DNA of 64,000 nucleotides from Sporosarcina sp. P33 (GCF_002077155.1 NZ_CP015027.1:1094501-1158500), one strand, 5' to 3'. Numbered from the stretch's first letter, positions 53,618 through 62,392 are shown. Translations and numbers: made by a program. Notes: generated from the sequence alone by a model not told the origin.

Positions 53618-53740
53618 TTAATTTGTATATGATAGTACAGCATATTTACCGAAGTTCTTCATTGCGTTGATCGCTTCAATTTTCTTATCGTATTCAAAGA
53701 TTCGTACATTTGCCTGTTCAAACAATGTGATAACCCACAT
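53618..53740 (-). CDS. Array peptide 3 (40 aa), first gene of block 1
   Basis: Has D18, K19 and I24 in the middle helix, and G31. I chose the ATG at 53740, after AAAGGAGACTG; the longer ORF to 53821 runs into the promoter region. First gene after the block 1 control region. Confidence 0.78.
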   Translation of the reverse strand: MWVITLFEQANVRIFEYDKKIEAINAMKNFGKYAVLSYTN

Positions 53741-53816
53741 ATTGTACAGTCTCCTTTTTGTTTGGCAGCATATTTCCTTGAATGAATTCTGCCGGCCAAT
53801 TTCTTTTGTTACTCTT

Positions 53817-53921
53817 ATCATACGCTGTTCTACAACAAAAGAAACGGCTATGTGAAGGTTTTCACAATTCTTTCAAAGTCAAAACGCTTACATATGGCAG
53901 TTTTGTGTCTGCAAGCGTTTT
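53817..53921 (-). promoter_or_regulatory. Block 1 control region: Rex/Fnr-type palindrome, -10 and cre-like site
   Basis: On the minus strand: cre-like TGTAAGCGTTTT (53881-53892), palindrome ATGTGAAGGTTTTCACAA (53850-53867), and -10 TATGAT (53817-53822) with no good -35. The palindrome fits Rex (TTGTGAA-N4-TTCACAA, one mismatch) and contains the Fnr form TGTGA-N6-TCACA. AAAACGCTT (53881-53889) is inverted at 53913-53921. The rest of the gap to 54057 shows nothing clear. Confidence 0.6.
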
Positions 53922-54057
53922 CTTGTTATTGGAAATGACCTTATGCATGATTTAATTAAAAAGTTTAATCTTTTTATCCACATAAACATCGGCGCTTGGA
54001 CAATATACATAATCAGGTATCTAACGAAGCCAGACAGCCCAGGCCATTTTTACATAA

Positions 54058-54088
54058 TAAAAAACCCGCAGCTGCAATCGCTGCGGGT
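54058..54088 (-). terminator. Terminator of small-gene block 2
   Basis: ACCCGCAGC (54064-54072) with GCTGCGGGT (54080-54088), T run on the minus strand. Confidence 0.83.
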
Positions 54089-54102
54089 GATGTGTAAAGT
54101 TA

Positions 54103-54225
54103 TTATCTTGTGTATGACAGAACCGCGTATTTGCTGAATTTCTTCATTGCGTTCATTGCCTCTACCTTTTCCGCGTATTCAAAGATCCGTACATTGGCCT
54201 GCTCAAATAATGTAATTACCCACAT
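54103..54225 (-). CDS. Array peptide 4 (40 aa), second gene of block 2
   Basis: Shares EQAN at 8-11 with peptide 3, which suggests block duplication; ends in Arg40 and has KKF at 28-30. Confidence 0.78.
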   Translation of the reverse strand: MWVITLFEQANVRIFEYAEKVEAMNAMKKFSKYAVLSYTR

Positions 54226-54277
54226 GTTTCTCAGTCTCCTTTAATTTTTATATTTTTATGTTCATGCAAAATCTTTT

Positions 54278-54400
54278 TTATTTTGTATAGGATAAAACAG
54301 CGTACTCATTGAGCTTTTCCATGGCAGCAGTTGCTTCTGCTTTCTTTGCATATTCAAAGATCCGTACGTTTTCTGTTTCGAACAATGTGATAACCCACAT
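54278..54400 (-). CDS. Array peptide 5 (40 aa), first gene of block 2
   Basis: The most divergent copy in the helix (AKKAEATAAMEKLNE) but with the same strands. I chose the ATG at 54400, after AAAGGAGACTG; the ORF to 54532 extends into the operator. Confidence 0.78.
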   Translation of the reverse strand: MWVITLFETENVRIFEYAKKAEATAAMEKLNEYAVLSYTK

Positions 54401-54476
54401 GTTGTTCAGTCTCCTTTTTGGTTGGTATTTTGATTTTCTTGGCGGCAACCAGACGTCAACTTCTTTTGTTACTCTT

Positions 54477-54552
54477 AGTATACGCCTTTTCCCGCATGAT
54501 TTGGTTACTTTGTGAAGTTCTTCACAATTCATTCATAATCAAAACGCTTACA
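54477..54552 (-). promoter_or_regulatory. Block 2 control region: perfect Rex/Fnr-type palindrome, -10 and cre-like site
   Basis: Perfect palindrome TTGTGAAGTTCTTCACAA (54510-54527), cre-like site at 54541-54552 and -10 TATACT (54477-54482). The distance from the palindrome to the -10 is identical to block 1 (27 bases between them), as is the sequence AGAGTAACAAAAGAA after the -10. Confidence 0.66.
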
Positions 54553-54640
54553 TATGACCACTTTGTGAATTCGTGTCACAAAAGGTTTAGCGTGTTCTTA
54601 CATACATATCTGTTTCCCATCTGAACACTTTACTGGGTAT

Positions 54641-55234
54641 ATGACATATACTGTGATGAAAAGTACAACGAAGGGAATGAGTGTAATCGATCAATCTGCT
54701 TCTAATTTTATGATGATGTGCTGGTATCAGCCGGTGTATTTCTGGCCCTGTTTCCCTGTCATGCCGCCTATGCAGCAGATTCATCACGCTGGAGGCCCTT
54801 CTGAACCGCTGCAATGTGCCCGGACTGATTTTGGACCGATGCCTTTTTCGACGAATATAACTCAAGCTGCGAAGCGCAATAACACGTTCCGTACTGCCTT
54901 GTGGACAGGAGATCATATGCAGCTTACTCTTATGAGCATTGCCCCTGGTGAAGATATTGGGTTGGAAGTCCATCCCCATGTCGATCAATTCCTTCGATTA
55001 GAAGAAGGCAGCGGCTTGGTTCAGATGGGACCGACAGTCAATCAGGTGAATTTTGAGCGAAGAGTCGCTGACGATGATATTATTTTGATTCCGGCGGGAA
55101 CGTGGCACAATCTCACAAATACAGGCAGTGTACCGATAAAGTTATACTCTATTTACGCCCCGCCGAATCATCCGCGCGGCACTGTTCATGAAACGAAGGC
55201 TATTGCAGATTCATCAGAAGAACAGCATGAATAA
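54641..55234 (+). CDS. Cupin-domain protein with a Met/Trp/Cys-rich N-terminus
   Basis: Up to 197 residues. An odd N-terminal stretch (MMMCWYQPVYFWPCFPVMPP) rich in Met, aromatic residues and Cys precedes a single cupin: EVHPHVDQFLRLEEGSG (His-x-His, with Gln where the motif usually has Glu) and PAGTWHNLTNTG. The metal site seems complete apart from that position. The start is uncertain; no good ribosome site is seen, and M at 54656 or 54677 are alternatives. Divergent from block 2 of the peptide array, so it may share its control region. Confidence 0.72.
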   Translation: MTYTVMKSTTKGMSVIDQSASNFMMMCWYQPVYFWPCFPVMPPMQQIHHAGGPSEPLQCARTDFGPMPFSTNITQAAKRNNTFRTALWTGDHMQLTLMSIAPGEDIGLEVHPHVDQFLRLEEGSGLVQMGPTVNQVNFERRVADDDIILIPAGTWHNLTNTGSVPIKLYSIYAPPNHPRGTVHETKAIADSSEEQHE

Positions 55235-55291
55235 ATAATAAAAATATATACTCTTTTTAGAACAGATGAGATGTATACTTACAGAACAGTA

Positions 55292-55334
55292 AAAGAAACC
55301 ATTCTACGCAACTTTTGCATAGAATGGTTTCTTT
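55292..55334. terminator. Bidirectional terminator between the cupin gene and the catabolic cluster
   Basis: A 15-bp perfect stem (55292-55306 with 55320-55334). Confidence 0.86.
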
Positions 55335-55377
55335 AATTGTCTATTACACGCTGGTAAACAGACAGTTTGCTGGCAGT

Positions 55378-56427
55378 TTATACATTGACTAAAGAAAAAT
55401 ACTTCTCTACATCTTCATTCGTGACTTCTGTAATTGATGATGGATTCCATTTCGGAGACTGATCTTTATCGACCAATACCGCACGGACTCCTTCATAAAA
55501 GTCTGCGTTATCCATAAAATGCATAGCCATATTTCTTTCCATTTCCAAACATTCCAACAGCGTCTGGTTTTGGCCTTTGATTAATTGATGAAGGGTAACT
55601 TTTAAAGATGTAGGCGATTTTGAAAGAATGTTTCGCACTGTTAGTTCAGCCCATTCATCTCCTTCAGCTGCCGCACTTTTCAAAGAATCCACAATTTCCT
55701 CTACTGTTTCATATTGAAAATGGCGTTTTATCTCTTCCTGCTCATTTTTCAAGTCGGAATTAATTGGTGTTTCAGCCGTATACGATTGAATGAATGCTTC
55801 TAAATCCGCCACGATTGAGTCAACAGACCATTGCTTCGTTCGCATTTCCTTTTGTATAGTTTCCCAATTGGCACTGTTCATATAATAATCTGCCGCATTC
55901 ATATAAATCGCATCACTCGCGGATATCACTTTTGAAGTCAGTGCCAAGTAACGACCCGTATATCCAGGCAGTTGATTTAGAAAATAGCTGGCTCCCACAT
56001 CCGGAAAGAAGCCGATATTCATTTCGGGCATTGCCCATTTTGTCTTCTCTGTTACAATTCGGTGTGTTGCTCCTATTGAAAGACCAACGCCGCCGCCCAT
56101 CACGATACCATTCATATATACCATAATTGGTTTTGGGTACTGATGGATCATAGCATCCAACCGATACTCTTTTGAGAAGAATTCATTTGCATAGGCAGCG
56201 ACATCCTCATTTTTCAAATCATAGAATTTTCGCATATCCCCGCCTGCACAAAATCCTTTTTCTCCTTCACCTGATAAACAAATGAAGACTATGCGATCAT
56301 CATTTCTCCATTTTTTCAGTGCTTCCGTTAGTAATTCGACCACTTCGACATTGATGGAATTTAACACTTTAGGGCGGTTTATTTTTATCCAGCCTATCCC
56401 ATTATCCACCTCAGTTAACACGACCAC
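55378..56427 (-). CDS. 3-hydroxyisobutyryl-CoA hydrolase family (HIBYL/3-HP-CoA hydrolase)
   Basis: 349 residues, the long crotonase subgroup. NRPKVLNSINVEVV, GFCAGGDMRKFYD, GIVMGGGVGLSIGATHRI and the PEMNIGFFPDVGASYFL motif define the HIBYL-CoA-hydrolase branch. It hydrolyses 3-hydroxyisobutyryl-CoA or 3-hydroxypropionyl-CoA to the free acid. The GTG at 56427 follows AGGTGG by 8 bases; the ORF begins four codons earlier. Last gene of the minus-strand operon, 36 bases after the dehydrogenase gene. Confidence 0.87.
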   Translation of the reverse strand: MVVLTEVDNGIGWIKINRPKVLNSINVEVVELLTEALKKWRNDDRIVFICLSGEGEKGFCAGGDMRKFYDLKNEDVAAYANEFFSKEYRLDAMIHQYPKPIMVYMNGIVMGGGVGLSIGATHRIVTEKTKWAMPEMNIGFFPDVGASYFLNQLPGYTGRYLALTSKVISASDAIYMNAADYYMNSANWETIQKEMRTKQWSVDSIVADLEAFIQSYTAETPINSDLKNEQEEIKRHFQYETVEEIVDSLKSAAAEGDEWAELTVRNILSKSPTSLKVTLHQLIKGQNQTLLECLEMERNMAMHFMDNADFYEGVRAVLVDKDQSPKWNPSSITEVTNEDVEKYFSLVNV

Positions 56428-56463
56428 ATGTCTCACCACCTAAACCGTTTTGATGTAATTATT

Positions 56464-57921
56464 TTAATATCTGGCTGTCAGCATTTTTCTTCTCGTATAA
56501 AAATTGACTCCGTCTTTTCCATTTGCATGAAGATCTCCGTAGAAGGAATCTTTATGTCCGGAGAACGGGAAGAAAGCCATTGGTGCCGGTACCCCCAGAT
56601 TGACACCTAACATTCCCGCATCCATCTCTTCACGGAATTGTCTGACTGCTTTAGCGCTGTCTGTGTAGAGACATGCTCCATTCGCAAAATCTGATTCATT
56701 GGAAAGCGCGATCGCTTCGTCTAAACTTTCTACCCGGACGATGGATAATACAGGTGCAAAGATTTCTTCTTTCCATATTTTCATTTCTGATGTCACGTTG
56801 TCGAAAATAGTAGGCCCTACATAGTATCCAGATTCCTTCACTTGATCATTACGGCCATCACGGAGAAGACGTGCTCCTTCTTCCTCACCTGCAGCAATGA
56901 AACTTTCAGTTCGCTCTTTATGAGAATCACGAATGACTGGTCCTAAAAACACATTTTCATCCAGTCCATTTCCAATAATTATTTCATCTGAAGCTTTTAC
57001 AAGTCTGTCTACTAATTCGTCTGCAACGTTACCCACCGCTACCACTACGGAACATGCCATGCAACGCTCTCCGGCAGAGCCAAATGCAGCACCGATAATA
57101 TTTGTTACTGCGTTATCCAAGTCTGCATCCGGCATAACGATAGAGTGGTTCTTTGCTCCGGCAAGAGCCTGCACACGTTTTTTATTAGCAGCAGCAGTCT
57201 TATAAACGTACTCCGCAACAGGTTGAGAGCCAACAAATGAAATAGCTTTCACATCTTTACTTTCCATTAATCCATTCACCACATCATGTGCACCATGTAC
57301 AATATTCAATACCCCATCGGGCAGACCTGCTTCTTTGAAAAGCTCAGCCAAACGATTGGCAAGAAGCGGTGTTCTCTCGGATGGTTTAAGAACAAATGTG
57401 TTCCCAACTGCAATTGCAAGGGGGAACATCCAACATGGAACCATCATCGGGAAGTTGAATGGTGTGATTCCGCCTACTACTCCTAATGGATAACGATACA
57501 TACCAGACTCTACCCCAGTTGCAATATCAGGTAACTGATCGCCCATCATCAGCGTAGGAGCACCTGCCGCAAATTCTACACATTCGATTCCGCGCTGCAC
57601 TTCACCATAAGCTTCTGTGTAACTTTTACCGTTTTCAATGGTAATAATTTTCGCCAGTTCTGACCAATTTTCAACAAGCAACTGCTGGTAACGAAACAGG
57701 ATACGTGCCCGTCTTGGAACCGCCACTTTACTCCATGATTTGAATGCCTCTTTTGCAACTGCTACCGCTTGCTCTACATCTTTTTTAGATGAAATTGGTA
57801 CAGTAGCAATTATTTCACCTGTTGCCGGATTAGGCACCTCTTCATATTGTTCAGTCTCTGCTGACACCCATTCACCATTAAGAAAATTCTTTACTTCTTC
57901 TATATTTGTCTTAACTGTCAT
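56464..57921 (-). CDS. mmsA: Malonate/methylmalonate-semialdehyde dehydrogenase (CoA-acylating)
   Basis: 485 residues. [14 protein letters not shown], the [15 protein letters not shown] segment (which replaces the general-base Glu motif of other aldehyde dehydrogenases) and catalytic Cys287 in GSAGERCMA are diagnostic for CoA-acylating MmsA/IolA enzymes. It converts methylmalonate semialdehyde to propionyl-CoA or malonate semialdehyde to acetyl-CoA, the latter being the DddC reaction. The ATG at 57921 follows AAGGAGG; the longer ORF is not used. In an operon with the alcohol dehydrogenase. Confidence 0.9.
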   Translation of the reverse strand: MTVKTNIEEVKNFLNGEWVSAETEQYEEVPNPATGEIIATVPISSKKDVEQAVAVAKEAFKSWSKVAVPRRARILFRYQQLLVENWSELAKIITIENGKSYTEAYGEVQRGIECVEFAAGAPTLMMGDQLPDIATGVESGMYRYPLGVVGGITPFNFPMMVPCWMFPLAIAVGNTFVLKPSERTPLLANRLAELFKEAGLPDGVLNIVHGAHDVVNGLMESKDVKAISFVGSQPVAEYVYKTAAANKKRVQALAGAKNHSIVMPDADLDNAVTNIIGAAFGSAGERCMACSVVVAVGNVADELVDRLVKASDEIIIGNGLDENVFLGPVIRDSHKERTESFIAAGEEEGARLLRDGRNDQVKESGYYVGPTIFDNVTSEMKIWKEEIFAPVLSIVRVESLDEAIALSNESDFANGACLYTDSAKAVRQFREEMDAGMLGVNLGVPAPMAFFPFSGHKDSFYGDLHANGKDGVNFYTRRKMLTARY

Positions 57922-57934
57922 GTAAACCGCCTCC

Positions 57935-59143
57935 TTAGTTTGTTTGTTCGGCAAATTGTGTTTTCTCGCTAAAGTCATAATTATAACATCTTTGATACAG
58001 TTCAATAATCTCATCTGCAGCAGGTACTCTCGGTGTGTTTGCCGGACTGCCGCTTTTAATTGCATCTTCTGCCATTTTTGATAAAGAACTTGTAAATAGT
58101 TTTTCATCTATTCCATATGTCTTCATATTAGGAATGTGTAAGTCAACACAGAGCTGCTTCAATTCATTTATGACCCCGCAAGCTAACTCTCGATCTGAGT
58201 AATCGTCCGCATTTTTAACAATTCGTCTTCCAATCTCAGCAAGCCTGTCTATTGAGGCCTCCATAGTAAATTCAAGCACTGCCGGAAGCAGCATGGCATT
58301 GGAAATTCCATGAGGTGTATGGAATAGCGCCCCTATAGGTCTTGACATCCCATGAACGAGTGTTACTGAAGCATTAGAGAATGCCGCTCCCGCAAGCATG
58401 GAACCTAGCGCCATGCTTGATCGTGCATCCATATTCTCTCCCTCTTCATAAGCCGTTCGAATACTTCCAATCATATGATCAATGGCGGTTAATGCTAATA
58501 CATCGGTAACCGGATGCGCTTTTCTTGATATATACGCTTCAATTGCATGACATAGTGCATCTACACCAGTCGCTGCTGTGACGCCCTTCGGACAAGAGAC
58601 GGTCAGATTCGGATCTACAATAGCAACTGCCGGTAATAAACTCGCATCAGAAAGCATCATTTTGATGTCTGTTGCAACATCTGTGATGACTGTTACCTTT
58701 GTTACCTCAGATCCTGTTCCTGCAGTTGTAGGTACCGCGATAACAGGCAGCGGTTTCTTCGCTAGTTCTTTTCCCGTCCCAAAGTAGTCTGTCATTGTAC
58801 CGCCATTCGTCATCAGCACTGAAACCGCTTTCGCAGTGTCAATACAGCTGCCCCCGCCAATTGCGACAATGTGATCGCAGGTTTCACGGGAACAAATATC
58901 CATTGCTTCTTTAACGTGGATATCTGTCGGTTCTGAATCTACATCCAAATACGCTGTGTACGATAACCCGCTTTCTTTAAGCAAGTTCTTACACTCTTCC
59001 ACATATCCTAGCTTTGCCATTATCGGATCACTGATAATTAACGTCTTTCCGCCCAATTTGATTGATTGTTTTCCTACTTCCTTAAAAGAGTCCATCCCAT
59101 AAAGAATCGTGCTTGGCATGAGTAATTCATGAAAAGTGTTCAT
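57935..59143 (-). CDS. Iron-containing alcohol dehydrogenase (DddB-like 3-hydroxypropionate dehydrogenase?)
   Basis: 402 residues. NAD-binding [30 protein letters not shown], and metal ligands in [13 protein letters not shown] and [18 protein letters not shown]. Type III alcohol dehydrogenases of this kind (DddB) oxidise 3-hydroxypropionate to malonate semialdehyde. The next gene oxidises the product, and the downstream HIBYL-type hydrolase can supply the substrate; valine-pathway 3-hydroxyisobutyrate is the alternative. The ATG at 59143 follows AAAGGGGTG. Confidence 0.85.
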   Translation of the reverse strand: MNTFHELLMPSTILYGMDSFKEVGKQSIKLGGKTLIISDPIMAKLGYVEECKNLLKESGLSYTAYLDVDSEPTDIHVKEAMDICSRETCDHIVAIGGGSCIDTAKAVSVLMTNGGTMTDYFGTGKELAKKPLPVIAVPTTAGTGSEVTKVTVITDVATDIKMMLSDASLLPAVAIVDPNLTVSCPKGVTAATGVDALCHAIEAYISRKAHPVTDVLALTAIDHMIGSIRTAYEEGENMDARSSMALGSMLAGAAFSNASVTLVHGMSRPIGALFHTPHGISNAMLLPAVLEFTMEASIDRLAEIGRRIVKNADDYSDRELACGVINELKQLCVDLHIPNMKTYGIDEKLFTSSLSKMAEDAIKSGSPANTPRVPAADEIIELYQRCYNYDFSEKTQFAEQTN

Positions 59144-59195
59144 CAGTTTACACCCCTTTGCATCCGTATATTTGCGTAGCAGCTGATATATTTCA

Positions 59196-59996
59196 TCATG
59201 ATTTGAAAACAGGTTTACGTTTTTCAATAAACGCGTTAACACCTTCGACCATATCATCCGTCTTGAATAATTGAGACCATTGTTCTGTTTCAATTTTCAA
59301 TCCTTCTGAAAGTGTTGTTTTAGTACCTTCATTAACAGCAGTTATTGCGGCTTGAATTGAATGTGAGCTTTTATTTTGAACAATAGCTTCAGCTAGTTTC
59401 TTCGCTTCATCTGCTAACTCTTCAAGTGGAACAGATTTATTTACCAAACCGATTCTTTCAGCTTCTTCCCCGGATACAAATTGACCGGTCAGAATTATTT
59501 CAAGCGCTTTTGCTTTATTGGTAAGTCGGGGTAAGCGCTGTGTGCCGCCAAAACCTGGTATTAGCCCCAAGTTCAATTCAGGCTGACCCAACTTCGCTTC
59601 ATTAGCTGCAATGCGAAGATGACAACTCATGGCAAGCTCTAGACCTCCACCCAGACATGCGCCATTAATAGCCGCTATGACAGGTTTTGTTAAATTCTCA
59701 ATTTGATTTAATACGGTTTGTGCATCGACAGATAATTTCCTGCCTTTTTCCTCATCATGGAACGCTTCGGTGAATTCCTTAATATCTGCACCCGCTACAA
59801 ACATCTTCCCTGCGCCCGTTAATACAGCAGCTTTAATACTTTGATCAGATTCTATAAAATTCATACACTCCGACAAACCATTAACGGTCGTTGTGCTTAA
59901 TGTATTTGCAGGAGGACAATTAACAAAAACATATCCTACTCCATTTTCCACTTTCAAATCTATATTTGTGAACTCTTTGACTTTTGTACTTTCCAT
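59196..59996 (-). CDS. Enoyl-CoA hydratase (acryloyl-/methacrylyl-CoA hydratase candidate)
   Basis: 266 residues. Both catalytic glutamates of the crotonase fold are in place: GACLGGGLELAMSC and LGQPELNLGLIPGFGGTQRL; oxyanion residues lie in FVAGADIKEF. It hydrates 2-enoyl-CoA, here probably acryloyl-CoA to 3-hydroxypropionyl-CoA. The ATG at 59996 follows TGGAGTGA. First gene of a four-gene operon whose promoter carries a candidate TetR operator. Confidence 0.88.
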   Translation of the reverse strand: MESTKVKEFTNIDLKVENGVGYVFVNCPPANTLSTTTVNGLSECMNFIESDQSIKAAVLTGAGKMFVAGADIKEFTEAFHDEEKGRKLSVDAQTVLNQIENLTKPVIAAINGACLGGGLELAMSCHLRIAANEAKLGQPELNLGLIPGFGGTQRLPRLTNKAKALEIILTGQFVSGEEAERIGLVNKSVPLEELADEAKKLAEAIVQNKSSHSIQAAITAVNEGTKTTLSEGLKIETEQWSQLFKTDDMVEGVNAFIEKRKPVFKS

Positions 59997-60139
59997 TAAC
60001 AATCACTCCATTTCAATAATAGTAATTCGTTTGTAAGTTTTATACACTTTATCTTTAAAAACTTGTGTAAACGTCCCCACCTCTTTCTTCCAGATGCTCT
60101 TACCGAATTGTTAAAATTAACAATTTTCTTTACATTCTC

Positions 60140-60187
60140 AGTTTAATATAATTTTCTGTCACAGTCAATAAAAATTTGACCGGACAG
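60140..60187 (-). promoter_or_regulatory. Promoter of the hydratase operon with a TetR-type operator
   Basis: On the minus strand TTGACT (60163-60168) and TAAACT (60140-60145) are 17 bases apart. Just upstream lies TGACCGGACA (60177-60186, plus strand). TTCTGTC (60154-60160) and GACAGAA (60183-60189) form a wider inverted repeat. Confidence 0.55.
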
Positions 60188-60356
60188 AATAAAAGTTTTT
60201 TTATATTTGAAAACTACAGTAATCACACGGCTAAAGCAATAAGCATATGTTCAGTCTTGTTATAGATTGCTAATTAGTGATATGATTTTACTGAGAAAGC
60301 CGTTTTTTCATTTAAAGGTACATATATAAAGGAATTTTTCTTATACTAAAAGACAC

Positions 60357-60366
60357 TGTCCGGTTA
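60357..60366 (+). promoter_or_regulatory. TetR-type operator upstream of the regulator gene
   Basis: TGTCCGGTTA, the inverse of TAACCGGACA, lies 57 bases before the regulator start and points to autoregulation. A promoter TTGTTA-N18-TATGAT is visible near 60258-60287. The 426-base gap 59997-60422 holds these divergent control elements only. Confidence 0.45.
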
Positions 60367-60422
60367 TATACTCGTACATCTTATTCTGAAATCAGGAAAT
60401 ATAAAATTGGAAGGTGAAGTAA

Positions 60423-61034
60423 ATGAATCCAAGAGCAGAAGAGCGAAGAAAACAAGTTTTACGCGCAACACTGAAAGCCATTGGCGAGAAAGGTTTTAAC
60501 GCTGTTACCCTTCAAGATATCGCAGACTATGCAGACGTCAGCAAAGGTGTTATCAGTTATTATTTTAAAAATAAAGAGGATGTTTTTTATCATTTGCTTG
60601 AGTGGATGACCGATAGGATATTCAAAAATGAATATGCCGCCATCCAAAAGGAAGAGCTTGCAATAGATAAAATGAGAGCATATGTAAATGCAGCTTTCAA
60701 AAGTCCAGAAGATAACCGTATATTTTACAGCGTCTATTTAGAATTCCTCGCCCAAGTAAACCAAAACGAACGTTTTCGTGAAGTAAATAATACGTTCTAT
60801 AAAAATTGCTGGTTTATCGGAAGTGAAATCATTCAAAAAGGTAAATCAGAGGGAATCTTCGAAACTATTGAAATCGAGAGCGGAAGCCATATGATTCGTG
60901 CTCTAATCGACGGATGCCTTCTCCAGTGGCTGATGAGGGATGATCCTTCACTGCATTCTCACTATCGGGACAATTGTTTTGAAACCATTATTACATATTT
61001 AAACTGCAAAAAACCCGAAGATTCTATCAATTAA
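60423..61034 (+). CDS. TetR/AcrR family regulator
   Basis: 203 residues. The N-terminal helix-turn-helix VTLQDIADYADVSKGVISYYFKNKEDVFYHLL is typical of TetR; the C-terminal all-helical ligand domain (BetI-like) is unassigned. Placed between two divergent operons with four similar TGACCGGTCA-like sites nearby, it is the likely local repressor, responding to a pathway intermediate such as acrylate or an acyl-CoA. SD GGAAGGTGA. Confidence 0.87.
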   Translation: MNPRAEERRKQVLRATLKAIGEKGFNAVTLQDIADYADVSKGVISYYFKNKEDVFYHLLEWMTDRIFKNEYAAIQKEELAIDKMRAYVNAAFKSPEDNRIFYSVYLEFLAQVNQNERFREVNNTFYKNCWFIGSEIIQKGKSEGIFETIEIESGSHMIRALIDGCLLQWLMRDDPSLHSHYRDNCFETIITYLNCKKPEDSIN

Positions 61035-61045
61035 CCAAAAAAAGA

Positions 61046-61073
61046 TTGACCGGTCACATATCTGTTGTATAAT
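61046..61073 (+). promoter_or_regulatory. Promoter of the AcuI-like gene with an operator on the -35
   Basis: TTGACC (61046-61051) and TATAAT (61068-61073) are 16 bases apart. The palindrome TGACCGGTCA (61047-61056) covers the -35, so bound repressor would block polymerase. Confidence 0.7.
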
Positions 61074-61112
61074 AGACGATACAGTCTAACTTATAGTTGG
61101 AATAAATATACC

Positions 61113-61179
61113 CCTCATTAGGACTGGTGGTTTCAGGTCTAATGAGGAACTATTTACCCAAAATTAGTATGACCGGTCA
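61113..61179 (+). promoter_or_regulatory. Leader hairpin and second operator of the AcuI-like gene
   Basis: CCTCATTAG (61113-61121) pairs with CTAATGAGG (61139-61147) in the untranslated leader; no T run follows. A second perfect TGACCGGTCA lies at 61170-61179, 123 bases from the first, allowing DNA looping or a road-block. Confidence 0.5.
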
Positions 61180-61222
61180 AAATGTCCTTTTAAAAATACT
61201 ATGTACACTGGAGGAGTTTTAT

Positions 61223-62215
61223 ATGAACGATTTACATTTTAGAGCTTTATTAGTGAATAAAGATGAAAATGATTTTTCTTCAACTATCACTACTTTGAAA
61301 GTAGATGACTTACCCGCCGGCGATGTCATTATTAAAGTTGCATATTCCAGCGTCAATTACAAGGATGGCTTAGCTGCAACTCCTAATGGCAAGATTGTCA
61401 GCGCATACCCGCATGTTCCTGGTATTGATATGGCAGGAACCATTGTTTCCTCTACAGATTCCCGCTTTCAAGAAGGCGATGAAGTAATCGCAACAAGCTA
61501 TGAAATTGGCGTTTCACATTTTGGAGGATTCAGTGAGTATGCCAGGGTTTCTGCTGATTGGATTGTTCCATTGCCGGAGGGCTTATCCATGCAGGAAGCT
61601 ATGGCTTTCGGAACAGCTGGTTTTACCGCTGCACTCTCTATACAGCGATTAGAAGAAAATGGTGTAACACCTGATAAGGGGTCCGTTCTCGTCTCTGGTG
61701 CCACTGGCGGCGTCGGAAGTTTCGCAGTATCTATGCTTGCGAAGCTAGGATATCATGTCGTTGCAAGTACAGGAAAAGAAACCGAGAAAGAATTCCTTTA
61801 TAGTATTGGTGCGAGTGAAGTGATTTCACGTCAAGACCTGCAGCCGGAAAAAGTTAGACCTCTCGATAAACAGCTCTGGGCTGCAGCGATTGATCCAGTT
61901 GGCGGCAATACACTTTCTTATATAGTCAGCACACTGCAATACGGCGGTTCGGTTGCTGTCAGTGGATTGACAGGAGGAACTAATGTCCCGACGACAGTCT
62001 TTCCGTTCATATTAAGAGCGGTGAATATACTCGGCATTGATTCTGTTTATTGTCCAATGACAACACGCAGTGCATTGTGGAATCGAATGGCAAGTGATAT
62101 GAAACCTGACAATTTAGATGCTCTTACTACTGAAGTCTCCTTAGATGAGCTGCCTGCTACTTTATCAAAAATTTTAGAAGGTCAGGCAAAAGGAAGAACC
62201 GTTCTTAAATTATAA
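61223..62215 (+). CDS. YhdH/YhfP-family quinone oxidoreductase, AcuI-like acrylyl-CoA reductase
   Basis: 330-residue zinc-free medium-chain reductase. YSSVNYKDGLAATPNGKIV, PHVPGIDMAGTIV, FGTAGFTAALSIQRL and the NADPH motif VSGATGGVGSFAVSMLAKLGY are the YhdH/AcuI signature. AcuI reduces acryloyl-CoA to propionyl-CoA, removing a toxic intermediate in DMSP and acrylate metabolism. The ATG at 61223 follows GGAGGAG. The assignment within the family is supported by the neighbours. Confidence 0.83.
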   Translation: MNDLHFRALLVNKDENDFSSTITTLKVDDLPAGDVIIKVAYSSVNYKDGLAATPNGKIVSAYPHVPGIDMAGTIVSSTDSRFQEGDEVIATSYEIGVSHFGGFSEYARVSADWIVPLPEGLSMQEAMAFGTAGFTAALSIQRLEENGVTPDKGSVLVSGATGGVGSFAVSMLAKLGYHVVASTGKETEKEFLYSIGASEVISRQDLQPEKVRPLDKQLWAAAIDPVGGNTLSYIVSTLQYGGSVAVSGLTGGTNVPTTVFPFILRAVNILGIDSVYCPMTTRSALWNRMASDMKPDNLDALTTEVSLDELPATLSKILEGQAKGRTVLKL

Positions 62216-62266
62216 TGAATTACTATTGATTAATCTGGGAATAAATGAACAGCTACTTATACGATT

Positions 62267-62316
62267 GCCCCATGAATGGAGCAGGCAAGCGTTTCGCCTC
62301 CAATCATGGGGCTTTA
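62267..62316 (+). terminator. Terminator of the AcuI-like gene
   Basis: GCCCCATGA (62267-62275) with TCATGGGGC (62304-62312), an inner GGAG/CTCC stem, and a short T-rich tail. Confidence 0.72.
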
Positions 62317-62350
62317 TAATGTTTATATAATCAGCCGAAGTCAGCCGTCA

Positions 62351-62384
62351 AAAAGGCCCGCTATGATCTCATAGCGGGCCTTTT
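62351..62384 (-). terminator. Terminator of the hydratase/BCCT operon
   Basis: A perfect 15-bp stem AAAAGGCCCGCTATG (62351-62365) with its inverse at 62370-62384. Confidence 0.87.
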
Positions 62385-62392
62385 GTGGTGTC

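Larger units (their letters stand above)
53267..54400 (-). repeat. Tandem array of five 40-codon paralogous genes
   Basis: Five ORFs of identical length (123 bases with stop), each after a conserved AGGAGACTG-like site, fall into two transcription blocks: 53618-53740, 53443-53565, 53267-53389; and 54278-54400, 54103-54225. Each block has a palindromic operator upstream and a terminator downstream. Proteins share MWVITLF (1-7), NVRIFEY (11-17), EA (22-23), AM (26-27) and YAVLSYT (33-39). Confidence 0.85.

Noticed and set aside
54563-54581. Second Rex/Fnr-like site TTGTGA-N7-TCACAA
   Set aside because: Spacing is one base longer than either consensus, so it is not called as a site, only mentioned with the cupin gene.
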